NCBI RefSeq assembly: GCF_014655715.1
Contig: NZ_BNBM01000006.1
Location: forward strand, 124,001 to 188,000
Source: Streptomyces lanatus
Lineage (GTDB): Bacteria; Actinomycetota; Actinomycetes; Streptomycetales; Streptomycetaceae
Length of the DNA: 64,000 nucleotides
Direction of reading: 5' to 3'
Both the position numbers and the translations under genes were made by a program. The stretch's first letter is position 1; each line of letters starts with the position of its first letter. Of the stretch, positions 1-8,295 are shown one piece after another. The notes beneath the pieces were generated by a model, which did no database searches, was not told where the DNA came from, and saw nothing but the letters and a program-made list of their open reading frames with translations.

Positions 1-1
1 C

Positions 2-964
2 CGCCAGATGTTCCGCATCATCGAGTTCGCCCGCATGATGGTCGGCACGAAGGCGATCTCCACGCTGTCGACGGGCTACCTGAACGCCCTCGAGTACGCC
101 AAGGAGCGCGTCCAGGGTCCCGACCTCGCGCAGTTCATGGACAAGGCCGCACCCAAGGTCACCATCACCCACCACCCCGATGTGCGCCGCTCGCTGATGA
201 CGCAGAAGGCGTACGCGGAGGGCATGCGCGCTCTGGTCCTCTACACCGCCTCCGTCCAGGACGCGATCGCGGTGAAGGAGGCGGCCGGCGAGGACGCCAA
301 GACCGAGCACGCGCTCAACGACCTGCTCCTGCCGATCGTCAAGGGCTACGGCTCCGAGAAGGGCTACGAGCAGCTCGCCCAGTCGCTGCAGACCTTCGGC
401 GGCTCCGGGTTCCTCCAGGAGTACCCGATCGAGCAGTACATCCGCGACGCCAAGATCGACACCCTGTACGAGGGCACGACCGCGATCCAGGGCCAGGACT
501 TCTTCTTCCGGAAGATCGTCCGCAACCAGGGCGCGGCCCTGAACTCCCTCGCCGAGGACATCAAGAAGTTCCTGGCGCTCGGCGAGGGCGGCGAGCAGCT
601 GGGCGCGGCCCGTGAGCAGCTCGCCAAGGCGGCCGTCGAGCTGGAGGCGATCGTCGGCCTGATGCTGACCGACCTCGCGGCCACCGAGCAGGACGTCAAG
701 AACATCTACAAGGTGGGCCTCAACACCACCCGCCTGCTGCTGGCCTCCGGTGACGTCGTCGTCGGCTACCTGCTCCTCAAGGGCGCCGCGGTCGCCGCCG
801 AGAAGCTGGGGTCGGCCTCCTCCAAGGACAAGGCCTTCTACCAGGGCAAGATCGCGGCGGCGAAGTTCTTCGCGGCCAATGTCCTGCCGGGCGTCACCGG
901 TGCGCGCAAGCTCGCCGAGGGTGTCGAGCTGGACCTGATGGAGCTGGACGAAGCGGCCTTCTAG
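2..964 (+). CDS. Acyl-CoA dehydrogenase, C-terminal part (5' end outside window)
   Basis: The reading frame is open from the left edge of the window, so only the C-terminal 320 or so residues are present. They match the C-terminal half of the long (about 600-residue) acyl-CoA dehydrogenases: the stretch TFGGSGFLQEYPIEQYIRD followed by DTLYEGTTAIQGQDFF is the conserved FAD- and substrate-site region, and a helical C-terminal domain follows. The enzyme would catalyse FAD-dependent alpha,beta-desaturation of an acyl-CoA in beta-oxidation. A strong hairpin terminator 76 bases after the stop closes the transcript. The acyl chain length used cannot be read from this fragment. Confidence 0.9.
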   Translation, partial: RQMFRIIEFARMMVGTKAISTLSTGYLNALEYAKERVQGPDLAQFMDKAAPKVTITHHPDVRRSLMTQKAYAEGMRALVLYTASVQDAIAVKEAAGEDAKTEHALNDLLLPIVKGYGSEKGYEQLAQSLQTFGGSGFLQEYPIEQYIRDAKIDTLYEGTTAIQGQDFFFRKIVRNQGAALNSLAEDIKKFLALGEGGEQLGAAREQLAKAAVELEAIVGLMLTDLAATEQDVKNIYKVGLNTTRLLLASGDVVVGYLLLKGAAVAAEKLGSASSKDKAFYQGKIAAAKFFAANVLPGVTGARKLAEGVELDLMELDEAAF

Positions 965-1039
965 CCGGACGGCCGGGGAGATCACAGCCCCTTTCCGGCC
1001 AGTCGTTCCACCCACTCACGGACAATCCGCATCGCCCTT

Positions 1040-1078
1040 ACGAGGGCCCGCTCCCCTTCTCCGGGAGCGGGCCCTCGT
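1040..1078. terminator. Hairpin terminator after the acyl-CoA dehydrogenase
   Basis: A perfect 16-bp inverted repeat (ACGAGGGCCCGCTCCC and its complement) with a 7-base loop lies between the dehydrogenase stop and the aminopeptidase start. No long U run follows, as is usual in Streptomyces. Confidence 0.75.
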
Positions 1079-1098
1079 ACGTCGTTAAGGTGAACCCC

Positions 1099-2397
1099 AT
1101 GAGCGAACCCCCCCGCTTCGATCGCGGCCACACCGACGACCTCATGTCCTTCCTGGCGGCGAGCCCGTCGCCGTACCACGCCGTGGCGAACGCCGCCGAG
1201 CGGCTGGAGAAGGCCGGATTCAGGCAGGTCTCGGAGACGGACGCCTGGGACGGGACGAGCGGGGGCAAGTACGTGCTGCGCGGTGGCGCGATCGTGGCCT
1301 GGTACGTCCCCGAGGACGCGGCGCCCCACACGCCGTTCCGGATCGTCGGCGCGCACACGGACTCGCCCAATCTGCGGGTGAAGCCCCTGCCCGACACCGG
1401 GGCGCACGGCTGGCGCCAGGTGGCCGTGGAGATCTATGGCGGACCGCTGCTCAACTCCTGGCTCGACCGCGACCTGGGCCTCGCGGGCCGGGTGACGCTG
1501 CGGGACGGCTCGACGCGCCTGGTGAACGTGGACCGCCCGCTGCTGCGCGTCCCCCAGCTCGCCATCCACCTGGACCGCTCGGTCTCCGCGGAGGGACTCA
1601 AGCTCGACAAGCAGCGGCATCTGCAGCCCGTGTGGGGCCTGGGCGGCGATGTGCGCGACGGCGACCTGATCGCCTTCGTGGAGGAGACGGCCGGTCTCGC
1701 GGCGGGCGAGGTGACGGGCTGGGACCTGATGGTCCACTCCGTCGAACCGCCCGCGTACCTGGGCCGGGACAAGGAGCTCCTCGCCGGTCCGCGCATGGAC
1801 AACCTGCTGTCGGTCCACGCGGGCACGGCGGCCCTCGCCGCGGTGTCCGCCACGGGCGGCGGACTGCCGTACATCCCCGTCCTCGCCGCCTTCGACCACG
1901 AGGAGAACGGCTCGCAGAGCGACACCGGCGCGGACGGGCCGCTGCTCGGCAGCGTCCTGGAGCGTTCGGTGTTCGCGCGCGGAGGGTCGTACGAGGACCG
2001 GGCCCGTGCCTTCGCGGGCACCGTCTGTCTCTCCTCCGACACCGGCCACGCCGTCCACCCCAACTACGCCGAGCGCCACGACCCGACGCATCACCCCCGC
2101 GTCAACGGCGGACCGATCCTCAAGGTCAACGTCAACAACCGCTACGCGACCGACGGTTCGGGCCGCGCGGTCTGGGCGGCGGCCTGCGAGCGGGCGGACG
2201 TCCCCTTCCAGTCCTTCGTCTCCAACAACTCCATGCCCTGCGGCACCACCATCGGCCCGATCACCGCCGCCCGGCACGGCATCAAGACGGTCGACATCGG
2301 CGTGGCCATCCTGTCGATGCACAGCGCCCGCGAACTGTGCGGCGTGGACGACCCGTGGCTGCTGGCGAACGCGCTGGTGGCGTTCCTGGAGGGGTAG
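1099..2397 (+). CDS. M18 family aminopeptidase
   Basis: Cytosolic dinuclear-zinc aminopeptidase of the aspartyl aminopeptidase (M18) family, expected to remove N-terminal residues from peptides. Metal and catalytic motifs are visible in order: GAHTDSPNLRVKP (His and Asp ligands), FDHEENGSQSDTGADGP (Glu-Glu pair) and, near the C-terminus, SMHSARELCG (His ligand). The length of 432 residues fits the family. ATG at 1099 is chosen because AAGGTG lies 6 bases upstream; the in-frame GTG at 1090 overlaps that site. It follows a terminator, so it probably has its own promoter within or just after the hairpin. Confidence 0.93.
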   Translation: MSEPPRFDRGHTDDLMSFLAASPSPYHAVANAAERLEKAGFRQVSETDAWDGTSGGKYVLRGGAIVAWYVPEDAAPHTPFRIVGAHTDSPNLRVKPLPDTGAHGWRQVAVEIYGGPLLNSWLDRDLGLAGRVTLRDGSTRLVNVDRPLLRVPQLAIHLDRSVSAEGLKLDKQRHLQPVWGLGGDVRDGDLIAFVEETAGLAAGEVTGWDLMVHSVEPPAYLGRDKELLAGPRMDNLLSVHAGTAALAAVSATGGGLPYIPVLAAFDHEENGSQSDTGADGPLLGSVLERSVFARGGSYEDRARAFAGTVCLSSDTGHAVHPNYAERHDPTHHPRVNGGPILKVNVNNRYATDGSGRAVWAAACERADVPFQSFVSNNSMPCGTTIGPITAARHGIKTVDIGVAILSMHSARELCGVDDPWLLANALVAFLEG

Positions 2398-2459
2398 TTC
2401 CGAACGCCCGGGGTACCCGCCCCCGACCGGAATCGGACCGGACAGGGAGGCGACAACTC

Positions 2460-2708
2460 ATGGGCCTCGGCGGGTGCATCATCCTCATCGCCGTAGGAGC
2501 CATCCTCACGTTCGCGACCGACTGGGACATGGAGGGAGTCAATCTCGACCTGGTCGGCGTCATCCTGATGATCGTCGGACTGATCGGCGTCACGACGTTC
2601 AGCAGCATCGCCCGGCGCAGGCGCGTGGTGGTACCGCCCGCGACGCCGGTCGTCGAGGACGAGCACCGTCATCGGCGGGACGGGTACAGCGACGGTTACG
2701 GGGCCTGA
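2460..2708 (+). CDS. Small two-helix membrane protein (DUF6458-like)
   Basis: An 82-residue protein that begins with a hydrophobic helix (residues 5-19), has a short acidic loop with DWDMEGVNLD, a second hydrophobic helix (31-45), and ends in a basic RRRR and a polar tail. This layout matches the small actinobacterial DUF6458-type proteins, whose role is unknown. GGGAGG lies 10 bases before the ATG. It sits 62 bases after the aminopeptidase and may be cotranscribed with it. Confidence 0.75.
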   Translation: MGLGGCIILIAVGAILTFATDWDMEGVNLDLVGVILMIVGLIGVTTFSSIARRRRVVVPPATPVVEDEHRHRRDGYSDGYGA

Positions 2709-2774
2709 GGGGCGGGCTCAGTCCGTCGGCCTACAGACGGCGTTTCGGACCGGGCGGCGGGGAACCCCTCGTGC

Positions 2775-3272
2775 ATGAGATTCCTCGTACGCGACCGGCT
2801 CCTCGGCTTCGGTGACGACTACTGGATCGAGGACGACCGGGGCAACAAGGTGTTCCTCGTCGACGGCAAGGCGATGCGGCTGCGGGACACCTTCGAGCTG
2901 AAGGACACCCAGGGGCATGTCGTCATCGACATCCACCAGAAGATGCTCGCCCTGCGCGACACGATGGTGATCGAGCGGGGCGGCGCGCCGCTCGCCACGA
3001 TCCGCCGCAAACGCCTGTCCCTGCTGCGCAACCACTACCGGGTGGCCCTGGCCGACGGCAGCACCGAACTCGACGTCAGCGGCAAGATCCTCGACCGGGA
3101 GTTCGCCATCGAGTACGACGGCGAACTGCTGGCCGTCGTCTCCCGGCGCTGGCTGCACGTCCGGGAGACCTACGGCGTGGACGTCGTCCGGGACGACGCG
3201 GATCCGGCGCTGCTGATCGCGGTGGCGGTGTGTGTGATCCACCTGGCGGAGAAGGAACGGAAGGACGACTGA
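2775..3272 (+). CDS. LURP-one-related / Tubby C-terminal-like protein
   Basis: A 165-residue protein made of repeated beta-hairpin phrases (VFLVDGKAMRLRDTFELKD, then MLALRDTMVIERGG and so on), the signature of the LURP-one-related family (DUF567), which folds as a 12-stranded barrel around a central helix like Tubby and scramblase C-terminal domains. The bacterial role is unknown; membrane or phospholipid association is only an inference from the fold. No signal peptide is visible. The ribosome-binding site before ATG 2775 is weak. Confidence 0.8.
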   Translation: MRFLVRDRLLGFGDDYWIEDDRGNKVFLVDGKAMRLRDTFELKDTQGHVVIDIHQKMLALRDTMVIERGGAPLATIRRKRLSLLRNHYRVALADGSTELDVSGKILDREFAIEYDGELLAVVSRRWLHVRETYGVDVVRDDADPALLIAVAVCVIHLAEKERKDD

Positions 3273-3282
3273 GGCCCGTGCG

Positions 3283-4080
3283 TCAGTGACGCGGTGGCGC
3301 CAGGCCCAGCACCCGGTCCTTCAGCGCGGGGAACTGATCCCGTGTCACCGCTACCTTCCCCGGGTCGAACTCCACGGTGAGGACCTGCTCCCCCGCACCC
3401 GCCTGCGCCAGCACCTCGCCCCACGGATCGACCACGATCGAGTGACCGGCCTGCGGAACTCCGGCGTGCGTCCCGGCCGTTCCACAGGCGAGCACGAACG
3501 CCTGGTTCTCCACCGCCCGCGCCTGAGCCAGCAGCGTCCAGTGCGCCCGGCGGCGCTCCGGCCAGCCCGCCGGGACGACGAGGGTCTCGGCGCCGGCGTC
3601 GACGAGACCGCGGAAGAGTTCGGGGAAACGGAGGTCGTAGCAGGTGCCCAGGCCCAGGACGGTCTCCGGAAGACGGACCGTCACCAACTCCTCCCCCGCG
3701 CTCATCAGCACGGCCTCGCCCTTGTCGAAGCCGAACCGATGGATCTTGCGGTAGGCGGCGGCCAGCTCACCGGAGGGGGAGAAGACGAGCGAGGTGTTGT
3801 AGAGCGGCCCGTCAGGGTCCCGCTCGGGAATGGAGCCCGCGTGCAGCCACACCCCCGCGTCGCTCGCGGCCTTCCCCATCACTTCACAGGTAGGCCCTTC
3901 GAGCGGCTCGGCCTCATCGGCGAACGCCTCGTAGGCGAAGGCGCCGGTGGTCCACAGCTCCGGCAGGACGACGAGGTCGGCGGCCCCAGCCTGTTCTTTC
4001 ACGAGCGAGGCCACGCGCCCCCGGCGCGATTCGACCGATTCGCCCTCGTTGACGTCGATCTGGAGCAGAGAGGCGCGCAC
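3283..4080 (-). CDS. Carbon-nitrogen hydrolase (nitrilase superfamily)
   Basis: Amidase of the nitrilase superfamily. The Glu-Lys-Cys triad is clear: Glu in VVLPELWTTGA, Lys in YRKIHRFGF and Cys in TCYDLRFPELFR. The family hydrolyses non-peptide C-N bonds; this branch resembles omega-amidase/deaminated-glutathione amidase-type proteins, but the substrate is not determined. The frame is open further upstream, but GTG 4080 gives the conserved N-terminus VRASLLQIDV and has GGACGG 7 bases before it. The length of 265 residues fits the family. It converges on the LURP-like gene with 10 bases between stops. Confidence 0.9.
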   Translation of the reverse strand: MRASLLQIDVNEGESVESRRGRVASLVKEQAGAADLVVLPELWTTGAFAYEAFADEAEPLEGPTCEVMGKAASDAGVWLHAGSIPERDPDGPLYNTSLVFSPSGELAAAYRKIHRFGFDKGEAVLMSAGEELVTVRLPETVLGLGTCYDLRFPELFRGLVDAGAETLVVPAGWPERRRAHWTLLAQARAVENQAFVLACGTAGTHAGVPQAGHSIVVDPWGEVLAQAGAGEQVLTVEFDPGKVAVTRDQFPALKDRVLGLAPPRH

Positions 4081-4270
4081 ACTACCACCGTCCTGGCATT
4101 CGAGCCGTCCATACGGGCCTACGATCGTCACACGAAAGCACTGCCGGGGTGCCGCACAGCAGCGTAACTTAGCGTTTCAAGACACCCGCCGACAGCCGCC
4201 ACCTCCCACTGGCAACGACGCCACAACCTGCCCGCGTACCGACGTACCAACCGCCGAGGGGTCCCGTTCC

Positions 4271-5095
4271 GTGAGTCTGCATCCCACCCTCCAGCCCTAC
4301 GCCGACGCCTGGACCCACTCCATCGAAGCGATATCCGAGCTGGTGACGCCGCTGGTGGAGGGCGAGTGGAATCGGCGCACCCCATGCCCCGGCTGGTCGG
4401 TCCGTGACATCGTCTCCCATGTCATCGGCCTGGACTGCGAGATGCTCGGCGACCCGCGCCCGATCCACACCCTCCCGCGCGACCTCTTCCACGTCACCAA
4501 TGACCACCAGCGCTATATGGAGATGCAGGTCGACGTCCGCCGTCATCACACGGCGCCGGAGATGACGTCCGAGCTGGAGTACACGATCATCCGCCGCAAC
4601 CGCCAGCTGCGGAACGAGTCCCGCGACCCCGGCACCAAGGTACGCGGCGCGCTCGGCACGGAGATCACCCTCGAAGAGTCCATGCGGGGCCACGCCTTCG
4701 ACGTCTGGGTGCACGAGCAGGACCTGCGCACCGCCCTCGGCCGCCCCGGCAACCTCGACTCCCCCGGCGCGCACATCGCCCGTGACCACCTCCTCGCCCA
4801 GCTGCCCGAGATCGTCGCCGCCAAGGCCGACGCCCCCCGCAGCTCGGCGATCGTCTTCGACGTCCACGGCCCGATCGAGTTCCTCCGCACGATCCGCATC
4901 GACATCCAGGGCCGCGGCACCCTCGAAACAGCCCCCGCCCTCGGCCCCGCCGCCACCCTCACCCTCGACTGGGAAACCTACTTCCGCCTGGCCTGCGGCC
5001 GCGTCACGCCGGAAGCGGCGGCGGACCGGGTGAAGGCAGAGGGCGACACAGCCCTGACCACGGCGATCCTGCGCCACTTCACGGTGACGCAGTAG
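4271..5095 (+). CDS. Maleylpyruvate isomerase-family mycothiol-dependent protein
   Basis: A DinB-fold protein of the maleylpyruvate isomerase family (274 residues). The N-terminal four-helix bundle has the metal-binding pattern: WSVRDIVSHVIGLDCE carries the first His, and GHAFDVWVHEQDLRTAL carries the later acidic/His ligands. A C-terminal SCP2-like half follows (TLTLDWETYFRLACGR). Members use mycothiol, the actinobacterial thiol, in isomerisation or conjugation; the substrate here is unknown. GTG 4271 is chosen because GAGGG lies 10 bases upstream and it fits the family start; the longer frame from 3947 overlaps the nitrilase and lacks support. Confidence 0.88.
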   Translation: MSLHPTLQPYADAWTHSIEAISELVTPLVEGEWNRRTPCPGWSVRDIVSHVIGLDCEMLGDPRPIHTLPRDLFHVTNDHQRYMEMQVDVRRHHTAPEMTSELEYTIIRRNRQLRNESRDPGTKVRGALGTEITLEESMRGHAFDVWVHEQDLRTALGRPGNLDSPGAHIARDHLLAQLPEIVAAKADAPRSSAIVFDVHGPIEFLRTIRIDIQGRGTLETAPALGPAATLTLDWETYFRLACGRVTPEAAADRVKAEGDTALTTAILRHFTVTQ

Positions 5096-5164
5096 CGACA
5101 CGGGCGGAGGCGGGCGGTCACTTTCAGAGCGACCTGCACCTCTCAACGCCGGTCCAGGCAATCT

Positions 5165-5291
5165 CAGCCCGTCCGGCGTTTGAGGACAAGGCCCCTTCAG
5201 GGCCGGAGCGGGGTCTGGGGCGGCAGCCCCAGTGGGGTCGAAGGGGCGGAGCCCCTGGAGGACGGGACGGGTAGGGGCGGCGGGGGCGAGA
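5165..5291. repeat. Dispersed GC-rich intergenic repeat with nested hairpins
   Basis: A compact, gene-free element beginning CAGCCCGTCCGGCGTTTGAG and holding several short hairpins: GGCCC/GGGCC, CTGGGG/CCCCAG and GGGGC/GCCCC. From memory, closely similar sequences occur in many copies between Streptomyces genes. It lies between the isomerase-like gene and the methyltransferase and may act as a transcription terminator. Only one copy is in this window. Confidence 0.6.
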
Positions 5292-5333
5292 AATCGCTGT
5301 CGCCCGCCACCCACCCACCACTACCGTCCATCC

Positions 5334-6101
5334 GTGACCAACACCCCACCCCGCCTGACCCGCCTCACCTTCCACAGCCCCCTCTCCGAGGCCCGCGCAC
5401 AAAACCTCGTCCACCGCCTCACCCGAACCACCCCCACCACCCCCACCACCATCCTCGACATCGGCTGCGGCTGGTCCGAGTTGATGCTGCGCATCCTCAC
5501 CGCAGCCCCCGAAGCCACAGGCATCGGCATAGACATCAACTCCGACGACCTCACCCGCGCCCGCCAGAACGCCGAATCCAGAGGACTCCAGCAACGAGCC
5601 GAATTCGTCAACGAGTCGGCCATCAAATCCACCCGCGGCCCCGCCGACCTGGTCCTCTGCGTAGGAGCAAGCCAGGCCCTCAGCACAGCCACCCCGCCCC
5701 ACCACACCACCGAGGCCCTGACCGAACTACGCCGCCTGGTCACCGACGACGGCCGCGTCCTGCTCGGTGAAGGCTTCTGGCAACGCCCCCCGACCCCCAC
5801 CGAACTCTCCGGCATGTGGCCGAACGCCGCGGCGACCGACCACCACGACCTCGCCACCCTTCTCGACCTCACCGTCGCCGCGGGCTTCCGCCCGGAGTGG
5901 ACGGAGACGGCGAGCTTGGACGAATGGGAGGAGTTCGAGTCGGCGTACCAGGCGGACGTCGAGGTATGGCTGGCCCAGCACCCGGACCACCCCCTCGCCG
6001 CCGAGACCCGCGACCGCCTCGACCGCCACCGCGCCCAGTGGATGAGCTATCGAGGAGTGCTGGGACTGGCGTATCTCACCCTCGTCCCGGTCACCCGCTG
6101 A
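5334..6101 (+). CDS. Class I SAM-dependent methyltransferase
   Basis: Rossmann-fold methyltransferase of about 255 residues. Motif I is ILDIGCGWSELMLRI, the acidic end of strand 2 is GIGIDINSDDL, and motif IV-like ADLVLCVGAS follows; GRVLLGEGFW fits the later strand. The C-terminal half is variable and gives no substrate clue. GTG 5334 starts the sequence just before the fold, but it has no convincing ribosome-binding site, so the start is uncertain. The gene ends 7 bases from the convergent MFS transporter, and no separate terminator fits between them. Confidence 0.85.
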   Translation: MTNTPPRLTRLTFHSPLSEARAQNLVHRLTRTTPTTPTTILDIGCGWSELMLRILTAAPEATGIGIDINSDDLTRARQNAESRGLQQRAEFVNESAIKSTRGPADLVLCVGASQALSTATPPHHTTEALTELRRLVTDDGRVLLGEGFWQRPPTPTELSGMWPNAAATDHHDLATLLDLTVAAGFRPEWTETASLDEWEEFESAYQADVEVWLAQHPDHPLAAETRDRLDRHRAQWMSYRGVLGLAYLTLVPVTR

Positions 6102-6108
6102 GGAGCCG

Positions 6109-7404
6109 TCACACGGGGACGTGCACCGTCTCCACCCTGCTGGCCACCAGCCGTTCCCGCTCCCTGCGCGCCGCCCGCTTCCGCAGCCGCAGAATCTGGC
6201 TGACGCCGAGGGCCTGGAGGACGAACACCACCGAGAAGGCCACGGCATAGTCGCCACCCGTGGCGTCCAGCAGCACACCGACCGCGAACAACGTGGTCAT
6301 CGAGGCCACGAAACCACCCATGTTGGTGATCCCGGACGCCGTCCCCTGACGCTCCGGCGGATTCGCCGGGCGCGCGAAGTCGAAGCCGAGCATGGAGGCC
6401 GGCCCGCACGCCCCGAGCACCGTGCACAGCACGATCAGCAGCCACATCGGCGCGGTGTCGCCGGGCCAGACCAGCGTCGTCGCCCACACCACGGCGGTCG
6501 CCGACACGGTCCCGAGCGCCAGCGGCAGCCGCGCCTCGTGGTGCCGGGCGACGACCTGGCCGTAGACGAGACCCACGACCATGTTGGACAGGACGACGAG
6601 AGTGAGGAGTTCACCGGCCGCCGCCCGGGACAGCCCCTGCGCCTCGACCAGGAACGGCAGTCCCCACAGCAGCAAGAACACCATCGCCGGGAACTGCGTC
6701 GTGAAGTGGACCCAAAGCCCCAACCGCGTGCCGGGCTCCCGCCAGGACGCGGCTATCTGGCGTCGTACGTATGCCGCGCCCTGGTGCGGGAGGGGTTCCG
6801 GTTCGTGTCCCTCGGGGTGGTCCTTCAGGAACAGGAGCAGCAGGACGAGTACGACCGCCCCCGCGCCCGCGCTGCCGGCGAACGCCGTCGTCCAGCCCAC
6901 GCCGTGCAGCAGCCGGGCCAGCACCAGGGTGGAGACGAGGTTGCCGGCCATGCCCGCCAGGCCCGCGAGCTGGGCTATCAGCGGGCCCCGGCGGGCCGGG
7001 AACCAGCGCCCGCCGAGCCGCAGCACGCTGATGAACGTCATCGCGTCGCCGCAGCCCAGCAGGGCGCGGGAGGCGAGGGCGGTGCCGTACGACGGGGAGA
7101 AGGCGAAGCCGAGTTGGCCCACGGTGAACAGCACCGTGCCGATGGCCAGCACCTTCTTGGTGCCGAGCCGGTCGACGAGCAGGCCGACGGGTATCTGCAT
7201 GCCCGCGTAGACGAGGAGTTGGAGGATCGAGAACGTCGACAGGGCGGAGGCGCCCACGTGGAAGCGGTCCGCGGCGTCGAGTCCCGCGACCCCCAGTGAC
7301 GTACGGAAGATGACGGCGACGAAGTAGACCGAGACGCCTATGCCCCAGACGGCGACGGCGCGGCGGCCGCCCGGCGGGTCGCCGGGGAGCGCGGCGGACC
7401 TCAT
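6109..7404 (-). CDS. MFS transporter
   Basis: A 431-residue protein with about 12 hydrophobic segments and the major-facilitator loop signature GLLVDRLGTKKVL after helix 2. It is a cytoplasmic-membrane secondary transporter; the substrate cannot be read from sequence. Its ATG overlaps the stop of the upstream GntR regulator by 4 bases (ATGA), so the two are translationally coupled and the regulator probably controls the transporter and senses a related ligand. Organic-acid transport is a guess from common GntR/MFS pairings. Confidence 0.9.
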   Translation of the reverse strand: MRSAALPGDPPGGRRAVAVWGIGVSVYFVAVIFRTSLGVAGLDAADRFHVGASALSTFSILQLLVYAGMQIPVGLLVDRLGTKKVLAIGTVLFTVGQLGFAFSPSYGTALASRALLGCGDAMTFISVLRLGGRWFPARRGPLIAQLAGLAGMAGNLVSTLVLARLLHGVGWTTAFAGSAGAGAVVLVLLLLFLKDHPEGHEPEPLPHQGAAYVRRQIAASWREPGTRLGLWVHFTTQFPAMVFLLLWGLPFLVEAQGLSRAAAGELLTLVVLSNMVVGLVYGQVVARHHEARLPLALGTVSATAVVWATTLVWPGDTAPMWLLIVLCTVLGACGPASMLGFDFARPANPPERQGTASGITNMGGFVASMTTLFAVGVLLDATGGDYAVAFSVVFVLQALGVSQILRLRKRAARRERERLVASRVETVHVPV

Positions 7405-8063
7405 CGCTCCTCACCCCGTGCGAGGTGCGAGAACCAGTCGATGTGCCGGTGGACCATGCCGACGGCCGCCTCGGCGTCGCCGGAGCGCAGGGCCCGGAGG
7501 ATCTCCTCGTGCTCGGTGAGGGTCTTGGCGATGCGGTCGGGGTGGGAGTACATGACGGCGACGCCCATGCGCAGCTGCCGGTCGCGGAGTTGGTCGTAGA
7601 GCCGGGACAGGATCTCGTTGCCGCCGCTGCGGACGATCTCGGCGTGGAAGCAGCGGTCGGTGACGGCGGCCGCGGCGAGATCGCCGGCCGCTGCCTGTTC
7701 CTTCTGTCGGGTGAGAAGTTCCTGGAGGCGCTCGATGAGTCCGGGGGGCGCGGGGACGGCCTTGCGCGCCGCATGCTCCTCGACGAGCAGCCGCGTCTCC
7801 ACGACGTCCTTGATCTCCTGCGCGGAGACCGGCAGGACCAGGGCGCCCTTCTTCGGGTAGAGCTTGATCAGCCCCTCGACCTCCAGGCGCAGCAGCGCCT
7901 CCCGCACCGGGGTGCGCGAGACCCCTACGGCCTCGGCCAGCTCGCCCTCGGTGAGCAGCGTGCCGCCTTCGTAACGGCGGTCCAGGACACCCTGTTTGAC
8001 GTGGGTGTAGACGCGGTCGGCGGCGGGGGGCTGCTTGACAGGTGCGGGTGGCGCGGAAGGCAT
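7401..8063 (-). CDS. GntR-family transcriptional regulator (FadR/FCD type)
   Basis: An N-terminal winged helix (TEGELAEAVGVSRTPVREALLRLE) is followed by an all-helical FCD ligand domain with the His/Asp pattern typical of organic-acid-binding members (FHAEIV, TEHEEILRAL). About 220 residues. The upstream frame is open, but ATG 8063 precedes the winged helix directly. A TATGAT box ends 6 bases before this ATG, which would make the mRNA leaderless. The half-sites ATC/GAT in the same stretch could be an autoregulatory operator. The stop overlaps the MFS gene start. Confidence 0.9.
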   Translation of the reverse strand: MPSAPPAPVKQPPAADRVYTHVKQGVLDRRYEGGTLLTEGELAEAVGVSRTPVREALLRLEVEGLIKLYPKKGALVLPVSAQEIKDVVETRLLVEEHAARKAVPAPPGLIERLQELLTRQKEQAAAGDLAAAAVTDRCFHAEIVRSGGNEILSRLYDQLRDRQLRMGVAVMYSHPDRIAKTLTEHEEILRALRSGDAEAAVGMVHRHIDWFSHLARGEER

Positions 8064-8084
8064 GCGCACATCATAGATACAACA
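8061..8084 (-). promoter_or_regulatory. Candidate -10 box for a leaderless GntR transcript
   Basis: Read on the minus strand, TATGAT ends six bases before the A of the regulator's ATG, placing the likely transcription start at the ATG itself. No good -35 hexamer is seen at 17-18 bases. TTGTATCTATGATGTG is also partly symmetric and could bind the regulator. Confidence 0.35.
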
Positions 8085-8295
8085 CGTACGCAAGCCGGGG
8101 ATCCGTCCACCATCCGGACCGCCCCGGCGCTTTGTTGAATCTTTAGGAATCCTCGCGCGAAGAAGCGACATTCGACCCAGCAGTTGCACAACCTTCTGTG
8201 CTACTTACGTGTCACACACGTGCGGCCCCACTGTTCTTCCCCTTTCCAACTTGGCCGCACTGTCGGGGCATTTCGAAGCAATCGGGGTATTTCAG

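Noticed and set aside
982..2322. 446-codon minus-strand open frame
   Set aside because: Fully antisense to the M18 aminopeptidase, Arg/Gly/Val/Asp-rich in the way of GC-rich shadow frames, and no family resemblance.
7253..7268. parS-like CACGTG at CCCACGTGGAAG
   Set aside because: Only the CACGTG core matches; the GTTT/AAAC flanks that define parS are absent. The same holds for CACGTG at 12824 and 36844.
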